Assembly: GCF_001422985.1 (NCBI RefSeq)
Contig: NZ_LMNL01000006.1
Span: 1-64,000, forward strand
Reading direction: 5' to 3'
Origin: Methylobacterium sp. Leaf117
GTDB lineage: Bacteria; Pseudomonadota; Alphaproteobacteria; Rhizobiales; Beijerinckiaceae
Length of the DNA stretch: 64,000 nt
Part shown: positions 7,023-15,752 of the stretch, piece by piece
Layout of the letters: every line of letters starts with the position of its first letter
Position numbering within the stretch: position 1 is the first letter of the stretch
Position numbers and translations under genes: made by a program
Notes under the pieces: generated by a model
Seen by the model: the letters and a program-made list of their open reading frames with translations, nothing else
Told to the model about the DNA's origin: nothing
The model's database searches: none

Positions 7023-9608
7023 ATGGCGCGACCGCAACCCCACCCACGGACAGTCCATTCCTCGGACACGAGCGCGAACCCGGCCATGCCCGTCACATCC
7101 CAGCGTCGCCCCAGATCGCACGCGGCCTCAGCGCTGACGCTGGCCGGCCTGCTCCTCGCAGTGTCCCACCCGGCCCTGGCGCAGAGCTTCATCGGTCGCG
7201 GCGCACCGCGGGTCCTCGCCGTTCCCGATGCCGAGCGCGCCGGCCGGCCGGCCGCCGCCGGCCGGGCGGAGGCGGAGCCCGCGTCTCCTCCCGCTGCGCC
7301 GCCGCTGCCGCAGCGCCCGTTCCCGGCCCTGTCCAGCAGCCTGCGACTCAGCGGCGAGGAGAGCGGTCTGCAATGGCCGGTCTACCTCACGGAAGCGCAG
7401 TCTCGGGAGCACCTGCGCCTGCGCATCGGCTACCTCGCCGCGATCTCGGTGGTGCCCGACGCCTCGTTCCTCACCGCGAAGGTCAACGGCGTGGCCGTGG
7501 GCCGCAGCGAGATCAAGGCACCGGGCGCGATCCGGATCATCGAATTCGACATCCCCGGCGACCTCCTGAAGCCGGGCTACAACGCCCTGGAAATCGCCGG
7601 TGTCCAGCGGCATCGGGTCGACTGCTCCCTCGATGCGACCTACGAGCTCTGGACCCAGATCGACCCGGCCTGGACGGGTCTCGTCTCGGTCTCCGGCGCC
7701 GCGATGGCCAACTCCCTGCGCGATCTGCCCGCCATCGCGCCGGATGCGCGCGGCATCGTCCCGATCCGGATCGTCCTGCGCAACCGGCCGGGCTTCGCCA
7801 CCTTCGAGCGCCTGATCGGCCTCGTCCAGCGCATGGCGCTCGCCGGCAGGTTCAGTCAGGTGTCGGTCGAGTTCGCCGGCGAAACTCAGGGGTCGGCCGG
7901 CCTCGAGATCCACGTGGCGGATGACGATGGCCCGGGCGGTCTCAGCCGCCAGCCCCTGACCTTCGAGCCGCCGCAGGGTGACCGGGCCGCTCGCATCACC
8001 CTCGCGGGCGACACGCCCGCCGAGATCGAGGCGGCCAGCAGCATCGTCAGTGGCCTCGCCACACGCGAACCGATGGGTAGCCCGCAGGGCCTCCAGGCCC
8101 TCGCCTTGGCGCGCGGCGTGCCGGCCCAGGGCCGCGAGACGTTGCCGTTCTCAGCGTTCGGCATCGAGAACCGGGAATTCAGTGGCCGCCTGTTCCGGAC
8201 CGGCTTCGATCTGACCCTGCCGACGGATTTCGTGCCGGCGGATTACGACAAGGTCGCCCTCACCCTCGCGGGTGGCTATGCGGCGGGGCTGGAGCTCGGC
8301 GCCCAGATCATCGTGGACGTCAACGGGCGCAACGTGGCCAGCGTGCCCCTGGCAAATGCGGGCGGCGAACTCTTCCGGGACGAGACGATCGCCCTGCCGC
8401 TCAGCCGCTGGCGGCCTGGACGGAACAAGGTCGAGGTGAAGGCCCTGCTGCCGGCCCCCTCGGACCGCGCCTGCGAGGGAGGCAGCACGAAGAGCCGCTT
8501 CCTGCTCCTCAACCGGTCGACCCTGGCGGTTCCCCAACTCGCCCGGGCGATCCGCCTGCCGGACCTCGCCGCGACGCTCGGTGGCGGCCTGCCGAAGGTC
8601 GCGCCCGGCCAGCGCCCGCGCCTCGTCGTGCCGGCGCCCGACCGGGAATCCATGGCCGCCGCCGCGACCCTCGCGGTCCAGATGGCGCTCTCGGCCGAGA
8701 AGCCCATCGACTTCGAACTGACCAACGATCGCGCCCTCGAAGGGCGGACGCCGACCGTGGTCGTCGGGCCGGCCCGCGCCCTCGATCCCGCCATCCTGCG
8801 CACCACCGGCCTCGATCCTGACCAGATCCGCCAGATCTGGCAGGGACGGGCGGCCACGACGCAGCTGAGCGAGCCCGGCCGTCGCTTCGCCGTGATGGAC
8901 GGCGCGAGTCTCGATCGCCTGCGCAACGACCGCCCCCCGGCCTGCGCGCTTCCGGCCGCGGGTCCCCGTCCGGCCGGCGCGGTCGGCCGGTCGCGTCCCG
9001 ATTCCGCCACGGACCGGCGCGAGCGCGATGTCATCGCCGAATGGAACGGCGCCACCGCCTCGCAGGACCGCCTCTCCGACCAGGTCGCCACGATGTCGGC
9101 GAGACTCGGCGCCGCGGCGCGCGAGAGCTGGGCCGCCACCAAGGCCTGGGCCGAGGATCAGGTTCGCGAGCCCGAGATCGAGATCGGATCGCAGGCCTCC
9201 CTGATCGTCAGCCAGGGCCTGCCCGGACGCGATCCGAATGGACTCCTGACCGTGTTCACGGCCCCGAGCGCGGCCACCCTCCAGGCCTCGGCCATCTGCC
9301 TCACGACGCCCTCGATCTGGAACCGGATCGAGGGTCGCGTCGCCACCCTCGACGCCAATGACGGCGCGCTCACCAATCACGCGGCCAAGCAGGCCCGATT
9401 CGTGGAGAGCGGGCCGGCCTCCCTGGAGAACCTGCGCCTCGTGGTTGCGGGCTGGTTCTCCACCAATCCGAGCATGTTCACGCTCATCATGTTCGCCGCC
9501 GCGATCAGCCTCGGCCTGAGCACCTCGGCGATGCTACGCGGCCTGGGCCGGGCCAATCCGGGCACCGCCGCACCGGCCCGATCCGACGATGAGGGAGTTC
9601 CGCGATGA
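7023..9608 (+). CDS. bcsB: cellulose synthase periplasmic subunit BcsB
   Basis: The 861-aa partner of BcsA guides the nascent glucan through the periplasm and anchors to the inner membrane. It has an N-terminal region ending in a signal-like helix (ALTLAGLLLAVSHPALAQ, about residues 38-55), then a proline/alanine-rich spacer. Two carbohydrate-binding/flavodoxin-like modules follow (typical YLTEAQSREHLRLRIGYLA and FDLTLPTDFVPADYDK). A single C-terminal helix (about 818-838, MFTLIMFAAAISLGLS) is the part that packs against BcsA. The start is uncertain: 7023 abuts the bcsA stop, and an ATG at 7086 is also possible. The stop overlaps the bcsZ start by four bases. Confidence 0.93.
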   Translation: MARPQPHPRTVHSSDTSANPAMPVTSQRRPRSHAASALTLAGLLLAVSHPALAQSFIGRGAPRVLAVPDAERAGRPAAAGRAEAEPASPPAAPPLPQRPFPALSSSLRLSGEESGLQWPVYLTEAQSREHLRLRIGYLAAISVVPDASFLTAKVNGVAVGRSEIKAPGAIRIIEFDIPGDLLKPGYNALEIAGVQRHRVDCSLDATYELWTQIDPAWTGLVSVSGAAMANSLRDLPAIAPDARGIVPIRIVLRNRPGFATFERLIGLVQRMALAGRFSQVSVEFAGETQGSAGLEIHVADDDGPGGLSRQPLTFEPPQGDRAARITLAGDTPAEIEAASSIVSGLATREPMGSPQGLQALALARGVPAQGRETLPFSAFGIENREFSGRLFRTGFDLTLPTDFVPADYDKVALTLAGGYAAGLELGAQIIVDVNGRNVASVPLANAGGELFRDETIALPLSRWRPGRNKVEVKALLPAPSDRACEGGSTKSRFLLLNRSTLAVPQLARAIRLPDLAATLGGGLPKVAPGQRPRLVVPAPDRESMAAAATLAVQMALSAEKPIDFELTNDRALEGRTPTVVVGPARALDPAILRTTGLDPDQIRQIWQGRAATTQLSEPGRRFAVMDGASLDRLRNDRPPACALPAAGPRPAGAVGRSRPDSATDRRERDVIAEWNGATASQDRLSDQVATMSARLGAAARESWAATKAWAEDQVREPEIEIGSQASLIVSQGLPGRDPNGLLTVFTAPSAATLQASAICLTTPSIWNRIEGRVATLDANDGALTNHAAKQARFVESGPASLENLRLVVAGWFSTNPSMFTLIMFAAAISLGLSTSAMLRGLGRANPGTAAPARSDDEGVPR

Positions 9609-10900
9609 AGCGGTATCGGGCGCAAGCGTATGCGGCTTCGCTCTGTCTGCCGCTGCTGGCCATGGTGCCGGCGGCTGCGCAGGGCCCCGCCATCCCTTTC
9701 GGGACGAAGACGGGCGAAGCCGGACCGGGTGACGCCAAACCCATCGAAACGAGGCCCTACGAAGCGCGGCCCGGTGAGATCCAGACCACCGATGCCAAGC
9801 CCGTCGGGCAAGGCAGTCCCCAGCAAAGCGGTCCCCAGCAAGGCGGGGCTCGGCAAAAGGGGCCTCAACAAAGCGGGGCTTGGCCGGCCGAGGTGCTTCC
9901 GATGCTGAACAGCCTCGGGAACACGCCGGGCTGGCGCAGCTACAAGGCCCGCTTCGTCACGGACCAGGGCCGGGTCGTCGACACGGGCAACGGCCGCATC
10001 AGTCACAGCGAAGGGCAGGGCTACGGCATGCTGCTCGCGGTGGCGGCGGGCGACCGCGACGCCTTCCAGCGGATCTGGAACTGGACCCGCGCGAACCTGA
10101 TGGTCCGCGACGACGCCCTGCTGGCCTGGCGCTGGGAGCCGGACAAGCGGCCCGCCGTCGCCGACATGAACGACGCCACGGACGGCGACATCCTCGTGGC
10201 CTGGGCCCTCGCCGAGGCCGCCGAAGGCTGGTCGGACGAGGGCTATCGCCTCGCCAGCCGGCGCATCGCCGTGGACATCGCCCGTCGAACGGTCCTGTTC
10301 CGTAACGAGGGCTTGCCCCTGCTGCTGCCCGCCATGAGCGGCTTCTCGGCCGAGGACCGGAACGACGGTCCGGTGATCAACCTGTCCTACTGGGTCTTCC
10401 CGGCCTTCCCACGGCTCGCCGGCGTCGCGCCGGAGTTCGAGTGGAGCCGCCTCAGCGCCGTGGGCCAGGAACTCACCCTGCGCGCCCGCTTTGGTGCGGC
10501 CCAGCTGCCGACCGAATGGATCTCGATGCGCGGGGGCCAGCCTCAACCGGCCGCCGGCTTCCCGCCGCACTTCTCCTACAACGCGGTGCGGCTCCCCCTC
10601 TACCTTGCCATGGCGGGCATCACGGAGCGGAACTACTACGAGCCCCTGTTGAAGCTCTGGGCCGAGCCGGATCCCGCCGGGCTGCCGATCATCGACACCG
10701 CGAGCGACACCGTCGCGGGACGCATGGCGGAGCCCGGCTACGCGGCGATCCCGGCCTTGGCCGCCTGCGCCGTCTCCGGCACGCCGCTGCCTGGCGGGCT
10801 GGCGGACCCGGCCCCGAACGAGAACTACTATCCCGCCACGCTCCACCTTCTGGCCCTGACGGCCACCAACATGAGGTACCGCTCATGCCTCGGCCGCTGA
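9605..10900 (+). CDS. bcsZ: periplasmic endo-beta-1,4-glucanase BcsZ (GH8)
   Basis: This 431-aa glycoside hydrolase family 8 enzyme trims or edits glucan chains during cellulose export. A signal peptide (about residues 1-25, ending AAAQG) is followed by a low-complexity Pro/Gln/Gly linker (about 35-95) built from degenerate five-residue units. The catalytic domain follows, with the general acid in SHSEGQGYGM (near 135) and the Asp-bearing DATDGDILVAWAL. The conserved PVINLSYWVFPAF and PHFSYNAVRLPLYL segments are present, so the enzyme appears active. It overlaps bcsB by four bases and the next gene by sixteen, so it is translationally coupled to both. Confidence 0.93.
   Translation: MKRYRAQAYAASLCLPLLAMVPAAAQGPAIPFGTKTGEAGPGDAKPIETRPYEARPGEIQTTDAKPVGQGSPQQSGPQQGGARQKGPQQSGAWPAEVLPMLNSLGNTPGWRSYKARFVTDQGRVVDTGNGRISHSEGQGYGMLLAVAAGDRDAFQRIWNWTRANLMVRDDALLAWRWEPDKRPAVADMNDATDGDILVAWALAEAAEGWSDEGYRLASRRIAVDIARRTVLFRNEGLPLLLPAMSGFSAEDRNDGPVINLSYWVFPAFPRLAGVAPEFEWSRLSAVGQELTLRARFGAAQLPTEWISMRGGQPQPAAGFPPHFSYNAVRLPLYLAMAGITERNYYEPLLKLWAEPDPAGLPIIDTASDTVAGRMAEPGYAAIPALAACAVSGTPLPGGLADPAPNENYYPATLHLLALTATNMRYRSCLGR
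9812..9880 (+). repeat. degenerate 15-bp tandem repeat in the BcsZ linker
   Basis: Four consecutive 15-base units (9812-9826, 9827-9841, 9842-9856, 9857-9871), each ending CAA, plus a partial fifth encode five-residue blocks such as GPQQS and GARQK. The repeats stay in frame and lie wholly between the signal peptide and the catalytic domain. Confidence 0.8.
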
Positions 10901-12840
10901 ACCTGCGACCCGGCGCGGCGCCGCTCCTCCTCGCCCTCGCGGGCGGTCTCGCCTGGGTCGGCCCCAGTTTGGCGCAGCAGGCCCCCGTCCGCACGGGGGT
11001 GCTCCAACTCAACGAACGGCGCGCGCCGGTCATCCTCGACACGCCGCAGAACGCGGGCGGCGCCGAGATCATCGACGAGAGCGCCCTGCGCTACTACGCC
11101 GCCCAGCGCCAGGGCGAGCGCGTCCAGGCCGAGATCGCGCGGCTGCGGCGGCGCCATCCGAACTGGACCGTCCCGGCCGATCTCGACACCCTGAAGCCGA
11201 GCCCGCCCGAGGAGGCCCCGATGTGGGACCTCTTCACGGCCGGCCGCTTCGATGAGCTGCGCACGGCGATCAGCGTCCGCCAATCGGTGGATCCCGGCTG
11301 GCAGCCGTCGGAGGATCTCGCGCGCAAGCTCAACCGCGGCACCCTGCGCAGCGCCGCGCGGGCGGCCGCCCGGGACGGATCCTGGGACGACCTCATCGCC
11401 CGGGTGAAGGCCACCCAGGAGGGCATCCAGAACCTCGACATCGACATCGCCTGGACGCTGGCCGAAGCCTATGCGCGGACCGGCGACATCGCTTCGGCCT
11501 CCGCCCTGTACGGTACCCTGTTGAAGGAGCAGGCCGATCCCGGCCTGCGCCTCGCCACGGTGCAGAAGGCCATGGCGGCGATGCCGATGGCCGCCGTCGA
11601 GCCGCTCCTGGCCATGCGGAGCCCCGGCACCGAGGGCACGGACGAGTTCCGGTCCATCCATCAGGACGTGACCCGGGCCCGCATCACGGCGGTCCTGCAC
11701 GGGCAACCGGCCGGACGCATCGAGCCGGCCGATCTGGCCGCCCTCGGCGAACAGGCCCGCCGCGTGGGCGAGCCCGCGCAGATCGCGCTGCTCGGCTGGT
11801 ACGCCTATCACCGACGCCAGTTCCGCGAGGCCCTCGACTGGTTCAAGACGGCCCTGGCCCGCGGCGGCGATGCCGCGGTGGCGACGGGCCTTGCCCTGTC
11901 GCTGCGCGAGATGGGACAGGATCGCGAGGCGGAGGAGGTCGCCTTCGCCTGGCGCACCGCCTCGGTGACGAACCTCTCCCTCTACGTCGACATGATGGAG
12001 CGGCGCCTGGGCGAAGGCCCCGCCTCGCCGGTCGAGACCGAGCGCCTCGACCGGTTTGCCAAGGTCGTCCTTGCCACGAGCGCTCCCGAAGGCGCGCAGG
12101 CGCTCGGCTGGTACGCTTACAATGCCTGCCAGTTCGACGCCGCCGCGGACTGGTTCCAGAGGGCCGTCAGCTGGCGGCCGCGCGAATCCGCCGTGCTCGG
12201 CTACGCCCTCAGCCTGTCGCGCCTCAAGCGCACGCGGGACTACCTGGAAACCGTGAACCGGTACGACGGCCTGTTCCCGAAGGTGGTCGGACTCGTCTTC
12301 GCCGAGCCCGATCCGCAGGCGCGCGACACCGGCCCGTGCGGCCCGGCCCCGGCCGTTCCGCAGCAGGCGGCGCCCCCCGCCCCGTCGCGCGTGATGGTGC
12401 CGAAGCCGGCCGTCGCCACCGCGCCGGTCCGACCCCTGGCCGTCCAGCGTGGGGAATTTCCGATTACGGTCGCGGCTGAGAACCCCCTGCGCTTCGGCGA
12501 GGGCGCCTCTCTCACGCCGCGTGCGCGGGACTCGGAATACTTGCGTGAGGTGCGCGGGCCGCAGCCCCTGATCGCCCGCCGCGTCGTGGGCGTCGGGGCC
12601 ATGCCCTACGAGCGCTACGGCTTCACCCTGCTGCCGGGATGGAACGGCCTCGCTCGGGCGAGCCTTCAGGCAGGACCGCCGGCCCCGCCTGTGGGCACCC
12701 TCGCGCAAGCTGAGGGTGGCATTCTTGCGCAGACCGGCTCGCCCCGGTCGGTGCAGCCCCGGGACGGCGACCGCTTCGGTCCGTTCGATACCGCCAGCAC
12801 CGAACGGAGCGGCCAGCGAAATCCAGGACTGGATCGATGA
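10885..12840 (+). CDS. periplasmic TPR protein of the cellulose operon (BcsK/BcsC-like, no outer-membrane barrel)
   Basis: The 651-aa product starts with a signal peptide (LLLALAGGLAWVGPSLAQQ) and then carries helical TPR-like repeats. Two near-identical ones are LLGWYAYHRRQFREALDWF and ALGWYAYNACQFDAAADWF. In BcsC such repeats lead into a large outer-membrane barrel; here the protein ends after a Pro/Ala-rich tail with no barrel. It therefore resembles the TPR protein (BcsK) described for rhizobial class III bcs operons, which would act as a periplasmic scaffold. I chose the ATG at 10885, which overlaps bcsZ by 16 bases, because the signal peptide begins there. The stop overlaps bcsN by four bases. 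Confidence 0.75.
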   Translation: MPRPLNLRPGAAPLLLALAGGLAWVGPSLAQQAPVRTGVLQLNERRAPVILDTPQNAGGAEIIDESALRYYAAQRQGERVQAEIARLRRRHPNWTVPADLDTLKPSPPEEAPMWDLFTAGRFDELRTAISVRQSVDPGWQPSEDLARKLNRGTLRSAARAAARDGSWDDLIARVKATQEGIQNLDIDIAWTLAEAYARTGDIASASALYGTLLKEQADPGLRLATVQKAMAAMPMAAVEPLLAMRSPGTEGTDEFRSIHQDVTRARITAVLHGQPAGRIEPADLAALGEQARRVGEPAQIALLGWYAYHRRQFREALDWFKTALARGGDAAVATGLALSLREMGQDREAEEVAFAWRTASVTNLSLYVDMMERRLGEGPASPVETERLDRFAKVVLATSAPEGAQALGWYAYNACQFDAAADWFQRAVSWRPRESAVLGYALSLSRLKRTRDYLETVNRYDGLFPKVVGLVFAEPDPQARDTGPCGPAPAVPQQAAPPAPSRVMVPKPAVATAPVRPLAVQRGEFPITVAAENPLRFGEGASLTPRARDSEYLREVRGPQPLIARRVVGVGAMPYERYGFTLLPGWNGLARASLQAGPPAPPVGTLAQAEGGILAQTGSPRSVQPRDGDRFGPFDTASTERSGQRNPGLDR

Positions 12841-13814
12841 ACGGACCGAAGTTCTCCTCCGGCCGGCCGCAGGTGCCCTTCCGGAACACGCTGCTCCGGA
12901 TGACCGGCCTCGCCCTCGGCCTGAGCCTGCTCGGGGCTTGCCAGACCGCGAAGACGAGCCGGAACGCCCCCCGATTCGAGACGGCCTTCGCCTCCACGGG
13001 GTCCGCCGGCAACCAGCCCCTGGTCTTCGTTCCGAACAGCGGCGCCATCGAGTCCGTCGAGGAGACGCGATCGAGCGCGAGCCTGCGGCAGCGCATCGTG
13101 TACGGACAATCCCGCGGCCGGGTGGATCTCACCATCGCGTCGGGCCGGGTGTGGGACGATCCGGCCATGGCCAAGCCAAGCCGCGCCGGAATCGCGGCCG
13201 AACTCGGAAGTCTGGAAGACGGGTCCTCCTACCGCATCGTCCGCCAGCCCATGCGCAACGCCTACGGACCCATCGGGGTCGCCGTGAGCCAACGCTGCGC
13301 CTATGCTTGGCAGTGGATCGACGACCTTCAGCGGGTAGAACTCGGCCGTGCCGCCCTGCGCGGGCCGGTCGCGGTCTCGCTCCGCGTGCAGCATTGCGGC
13401 CGCAGGCCGATGGCCGCCGAGACGCTCCTGGCCGACCTCACGCGCATCCGCCTTGGGGTGTCGACCGAAGCTGTGGCCCGTGCCACGCGTCCCCGGATCG
13501 TACGGCCGAGACCGGCCGCCGAGCCCTTGACCGCCGAGCCCGTGGCCACCCTGGCCCCGGTCGCCCCTGCCATCGCTGCGCCGACCCCAGTTCCGGGCCC
13601 GCCCTCGGTCGCAGTCAACAGCAGTCGCACCCTGGTGACGCTGCCACCGGCCCCGGCAGGCCAGTCCTACCTCGCGCAGCCCGCTCCGGCTCCGGCCGCG
13701 CAGACCGTATCCGTGGTTCCCCGGCCGACGGCCTCGGGGGGCTCGGATCGCGCGCGTTACCTGACCGACGCCCTGTCGGCCTCAGGCCGTACGCCGCCGC
13801 CAGCTGGCTGGTAG
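12837..13814 (+). CDS. bcsN: cellulose biosynthesis lipoprotein BcsN
   Basis: The 325-aa product has a basic N terminus and a lipobox (LGLSLLGAC, lipid-bearing Cys near residue 36), so it should be an envelope lipoprotein. The body matches BcsN (CBP_BcsN family), seen only in alphaproteobacterial cellulose operons. A conserved core (RIVYGQSRGRVDLTIASG, GVAVSQRCAYAWQWI, VSLRVQHC) contains paired cysteines, and a long Pro/Ala-rich disordered tail follows. Its biochemical role is unknown. It overlaps the preceding TPR gene by four bases and is the last gene of the operon. Confidence 0.82.
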   Translation: MNGPKFSSGRPQVPFRNTLLRMTGLALGLSLLGACQTAKTSRNAPRFETAFASTGSAGNQPLVFVPNSGAIESVEETRSSASLRQRIVYGQSRGRVDLTIASGRVWDDPAMAKPSRAGIAAELGSLEDGSSYRIVRQPMRNAYGPIGVAVSQRCAYAWQWIDDLQRVELGRAALRGPVAVSLRVQHCGRRPMAAETLLADLTRIRLGVSTEAVARATRPRIVRPRPAAEPLTAEPVATLAPVAPAIAAPTPVPGPPSVAVNSSRTLVTLPPAPAGQSYLAQPAPAPAAQTVSVVPRPTASGGSDRARYLTDALSASGRTPPPAGW

Positions 13815-14172
13815 GGGTCCCGGACGGCGAGGATGCCCATCGCGTCGTGGCGGACGATGCAGGATTGTCCGACTCACGCTCGCTGCGCTGATCATTGCAG
13901 GCGAGCCCAGACCAGACCACACGACCTCGTTCCAGCGGTGACGGCAGGTGCTCGCCGACGATAACAACGCTTTTTCGTTCGAACCGAAACGTCGAGCCTG
14001 AGCGTGGGAAGGGTCTGCGGAGTGAGCCTGTCGCGGCGATGCGCGGCCACAACGCGCGTTCGAAGCTGCCACGCGGCCTCGGACATCGCCGGTCTCGTTA
14101 TCGCACCCGGACCGGGTGTGGGTGAAACCGGCAGCCGATCGGTCCTCGCGGCGAGGCCGGAGGCAGGCGCCC
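13815..14172. other. convergent intergenic region between bcsN and the porin
   Basis: The genes on either side converge here, so only transcription ends are expected. I see no intact gene. Frames through this stretch lack starts and conserved residues. Several GC-rich inverted patches occur, but I found no clean hairpin followed by a T run. Confidence 0.4.
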
Positions 14173-15657
14173 TCAGTTCGACACCGATCCCGGCGCCAGC
14201 CCCGCGAGGGTGAAGAGATCGACCGACAGCTTGGCGCCGACCACGAGGGCGTCGGGGATGTTCCGGGTGTAGGCCGGGAAGCGGGTCTGGTCCGGGTTGA
14301 TGATGTACTGAAGGTTCGGGGTCAGGCGGATCGCCGGGGTGACCTGGATGCCGTAGTTGAGCTCCATCATGATCTGCTGTCGGGGAATCGACCGGTCGAG
14401 GCCGAGGGCGTTCTGCGCGGCCGTGATGTTCGAGAGGGCCAGGGGCGAGAAGCGCTGAGTGTTGATGACGAAGCCCAGGGTGTCGAAGGGGCGGCCCGCG
14501 AAGGTGCCGGTCTGGAGAGCGCCGATCTCCAGGAAGTAATCCTCGACGAGGCGCCCGGAGGTGCCCGCCATGGCGACGCCGAACAGGGTCAGGCCCTGGA
14601 TGGCGCTGGGATCGGGACGCCAGACCATCTGGTCGAAGCGGGCATAGACGCCCGAGCGCCCGAAGCGGCTGGCCGGGGCGAGACCCGTCAGGACCGCGCG
14701 CTGGCCGGTGATGTCGCGCACCGGGTCGGCATAGTCGGAGGCGTCGTACCAGCCGCCGATGCCGTAGTTGCGCGGCAGGGGGTCGTTGGCGAAGGTGGTG
14801 GAATAGCCGAGCTCGACCGGCAGGATCGCCCCGGTGGCGCCGCGGGTCGAGAGGTCGAGGCCATTGTCGCCGGGCTGCTGATGGCGGGGATTGACCTCGT
14901 AGACGCCGGCATGGACGAAGACCCGGTCGGTGAGCCAAGCCTTGGCGTGGGCGCCCCAGCTGGAGACCGGCCAGAAGGTGAAGTTCGAGGTCTTGAACAC
15001 GAAGGTCGGGTTACCGCAGGCGGAATTCGACTGGAAGTTGCAGTAGATTGGTGAGTTCAGGAAGGCGATGTTGGCCACCAGGCGGCCGAACTCGATCACG
15101 AGCCGATCGTCGAAGAGCTTCTGCTCGTAGCTGAGCAGGGTGAGCCGGGTGGTCTGGCCGCCACCGTAGATCTCCTGCACGGAGGTGTTGTTGCCGATGA
15201 AGTCGCCGGCGAGATTGTCGCCGTGGCGGTTGGTGACGGCGATGTGGAAGGCGCCGCCACGGATGCCGGCGAGGCGGTTCAGGTCGGCGTCGATGCCGAA
15301 GAACAGCTGCCCGGCATAGGCGCCGCCCTGGCGGATGCCGCCGATCGGGTTGGCGGCGGCCTGACCGGTGTAGTTGGCGCTGAGCGTCAGGCCGTGGCCG
15401 AGGTCGAACACGCCCGTGGGCAGGGTGGGGGGCGTCGCACTCTGGCCCAGGGCGTCCGCCGCACCGGCCGCGCTCTGGGCCCCCGCGATGCCCTGGCCGC
15501 CCGGACGGGGCGGCAGGCGCCGCGGGCGGCGCAGGACCTGCCGCCGGACCGTCTCCGCCACGCCGATCCCGACCGCTTCCACCGCCTGCGCCCGCGCCTC
15601 CGATCCCAGCGTCATCAAGCCCAGGCTTACGACAGCAGCCCTCAATCCCTTGCTCAT
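14173..15657 (-). CDS. OprB-family carbohydrate-selective porin
   Basis: The 494-aa outer-membrane protein has a signal peptide (residues 1-23, ending SEARA) and a Pro/Arg-rich mature N terminus. A long beta-barrel region carries OprB hallmarks: LGQLFFGIDADLNRL-like Gly/aromatic strands, FWPVSSWGAHAKAWLTD, VELGYSTTF, and late strands ending with IPDALVVGAKLSVDLF. OprB porins pass glucose and other sugars. It lies 95 bases downstream of fruA on the same strand, so it could be co-transcribed with the fructose PTS and serve as its outer-membrane entry. The C-terminal residue is Asn rather than the common Phe, which is unusual for a barrel. Confidence 0.85.
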   Translation of the reverse strand: MSKGLRAAVVSLGLMTLGSEARAQAVEAVGIGVAETVRRQVLRRPRRLPPRPGGQGIAGAQSAAGAADALGQSATPPTLPTGVFDLGHGLTLSANYTGQAAANPIGGIRQGGAYAGQLFFGIDADLNRLAGIRGGAFHIAVTNRHGDNLAGDFIGNNTSVQEIYGGGQTTRLTLLSYEQKLFDDRLVIEFGRLVANIAFLNSPIYCNFQSNSACGNPTFVFKTSNFTFWPVSSWGAHAKAWLTDRVFVHAGVYEVNPRHQQPGDNGLDLSTRGATGAILPVELGYSTTFANDPLPRNYGIGGWYDASDYADPVRDITGQRAVLTGLAPASRFGRSGVYARFDQMVWRPDPSAIQGLTLFGVAMAGTSGRLVEDYFLEIGALQTGTFAGRPFDTLGFVINTQRFSPLALSNITAAQNALGLDRSIPRQQIMMELNYGIQVTPAIRLTPNLQYIINPDQTRFPAYTRNIPDALVVGAKLSVDLFTLAGLAPGSVSN

Positions 15658-15752
15658 CCGGTGTCCCCTTCGATCGCGTGGTGTTTGCGTGGCCGGTCTT
15701 GATGCCGGGTAGGGTGCTGGCCGCCGGTCCCCGTGCGGGGCCGCCGGCGGCC

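Noticed and set aside
9812..9880. Regular 15-base units considered as a possible CRISPR array
   Set aside because: Units are contiguous with no spacers, lie in frame inside bcsZ, and no cas genes are present.
13892..14938. Minus-strand frame of 348 codons overlapping the porin and the bcsN-porin gap
   Set aside because: Pro/Arg/His-rich and in a different frame from the porin, which has clear OprB features; not a gene.
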